Positions 5,739 through 5,745 of a stretch of DNA of 5,745 nt are shown here, in pieces. Both the position numbers and the translations under genes were made by a program. Source of the stretch: Bacillota bacterium (lineage in GTDB: Bacteria; Bacillota; Bacilli; Alicyclobacillales; Alicyclobacillaceae); NCBI GenBank assembly GCA_021816665.1, contig JAKAXI010000152.1:1-5745 (forward strand). The letters are read 5' to 3'. The notes under the pieces were generated by a model. The model saw nothing but the letters and a program-made list of their open reading frames with translations. It was not told the origin of the DNA and did no database searches. Each line of letters opens with the position of its first letter. Position 1 is the first letter of the stretch.

Positions 5739-5745
5739 CGTTTGT

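Overview
The window looks like chromosome from a Gram-positive bacterium of the Bacillota (Firmicutes), probably a moderately GC-rich member of the Bacilli such as an Alicyclobacillus relative. The genus is inference. The evidence is the gene neighbourhood rbgA (ylqF) - rnhB - ... - sucC, which matches the conserved Bacillus rplS-ylqF-rnhB-...-sucC-sucD region, together with strong AGGAGG-type ribosome binding sites, several GTG starts and a base composition judged by eye to be in the mid-50s % G+C. There is no sign of mobile elements, CRISPR arrays, tRNA or rRNA.

Layout from right to left on the minus strand: a strong intrinsic terminator (5706-5738) closes an unseen gene outside the window. 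Then come rbgA (ribosome biogenesis GTPase, 4723-5622), rnhB (RNase HII, 3982-4650) and yraN (UPF0102 nuclease-like protein, 3611-3985). rnhB and yraN overlap by ATGA. These three probably form one transcription unit. A comM/yifB-type AAA+ ATPase gene (2049-3587) lies on the plus strand and converges on yraN with only 23 bp between the stop codons. A small unrecognised three-helix membrane protein gene (1381-1773, minus) is divergent from comM across about 275 bp of non-coding DNA. sucC (1-1155, minus; succinyl-CoA synthetase beta subunit) sits at the left edge, behind its own candidate promoter and a leader of about 145 nt. sucD would be expected just beyond base 1.

Functionally the window joins a TCA-cycle enzyme subunit to nucleic-acid and ribosome housekeeping: 50S assembly (RbgA), removal of ribonucleotides from DNA (RNase HII), a suspected DNA-processing nuclease-fold protein (YraN) and a DNA branch-migration helicase family member (ComM). 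In many Firmicutes the last three lie in one direction near dprA; here comM is reversed.

I do not see a previously undescribed multi-gene system. The points most worth a second look are a non-canonical G4 motif (TRTD for NKxD) in RbgA, a near-palindrome overlapping the -10 of the candidate sucC promoter with a structured leader behind it, the unknown membrane protein, and the inverted comM. Three start codons (rbgA, comM, membrane protein) were placed downstream of the longest open frame because of clear ribosome binding sites and, for rbgA and comM, family N-termini.
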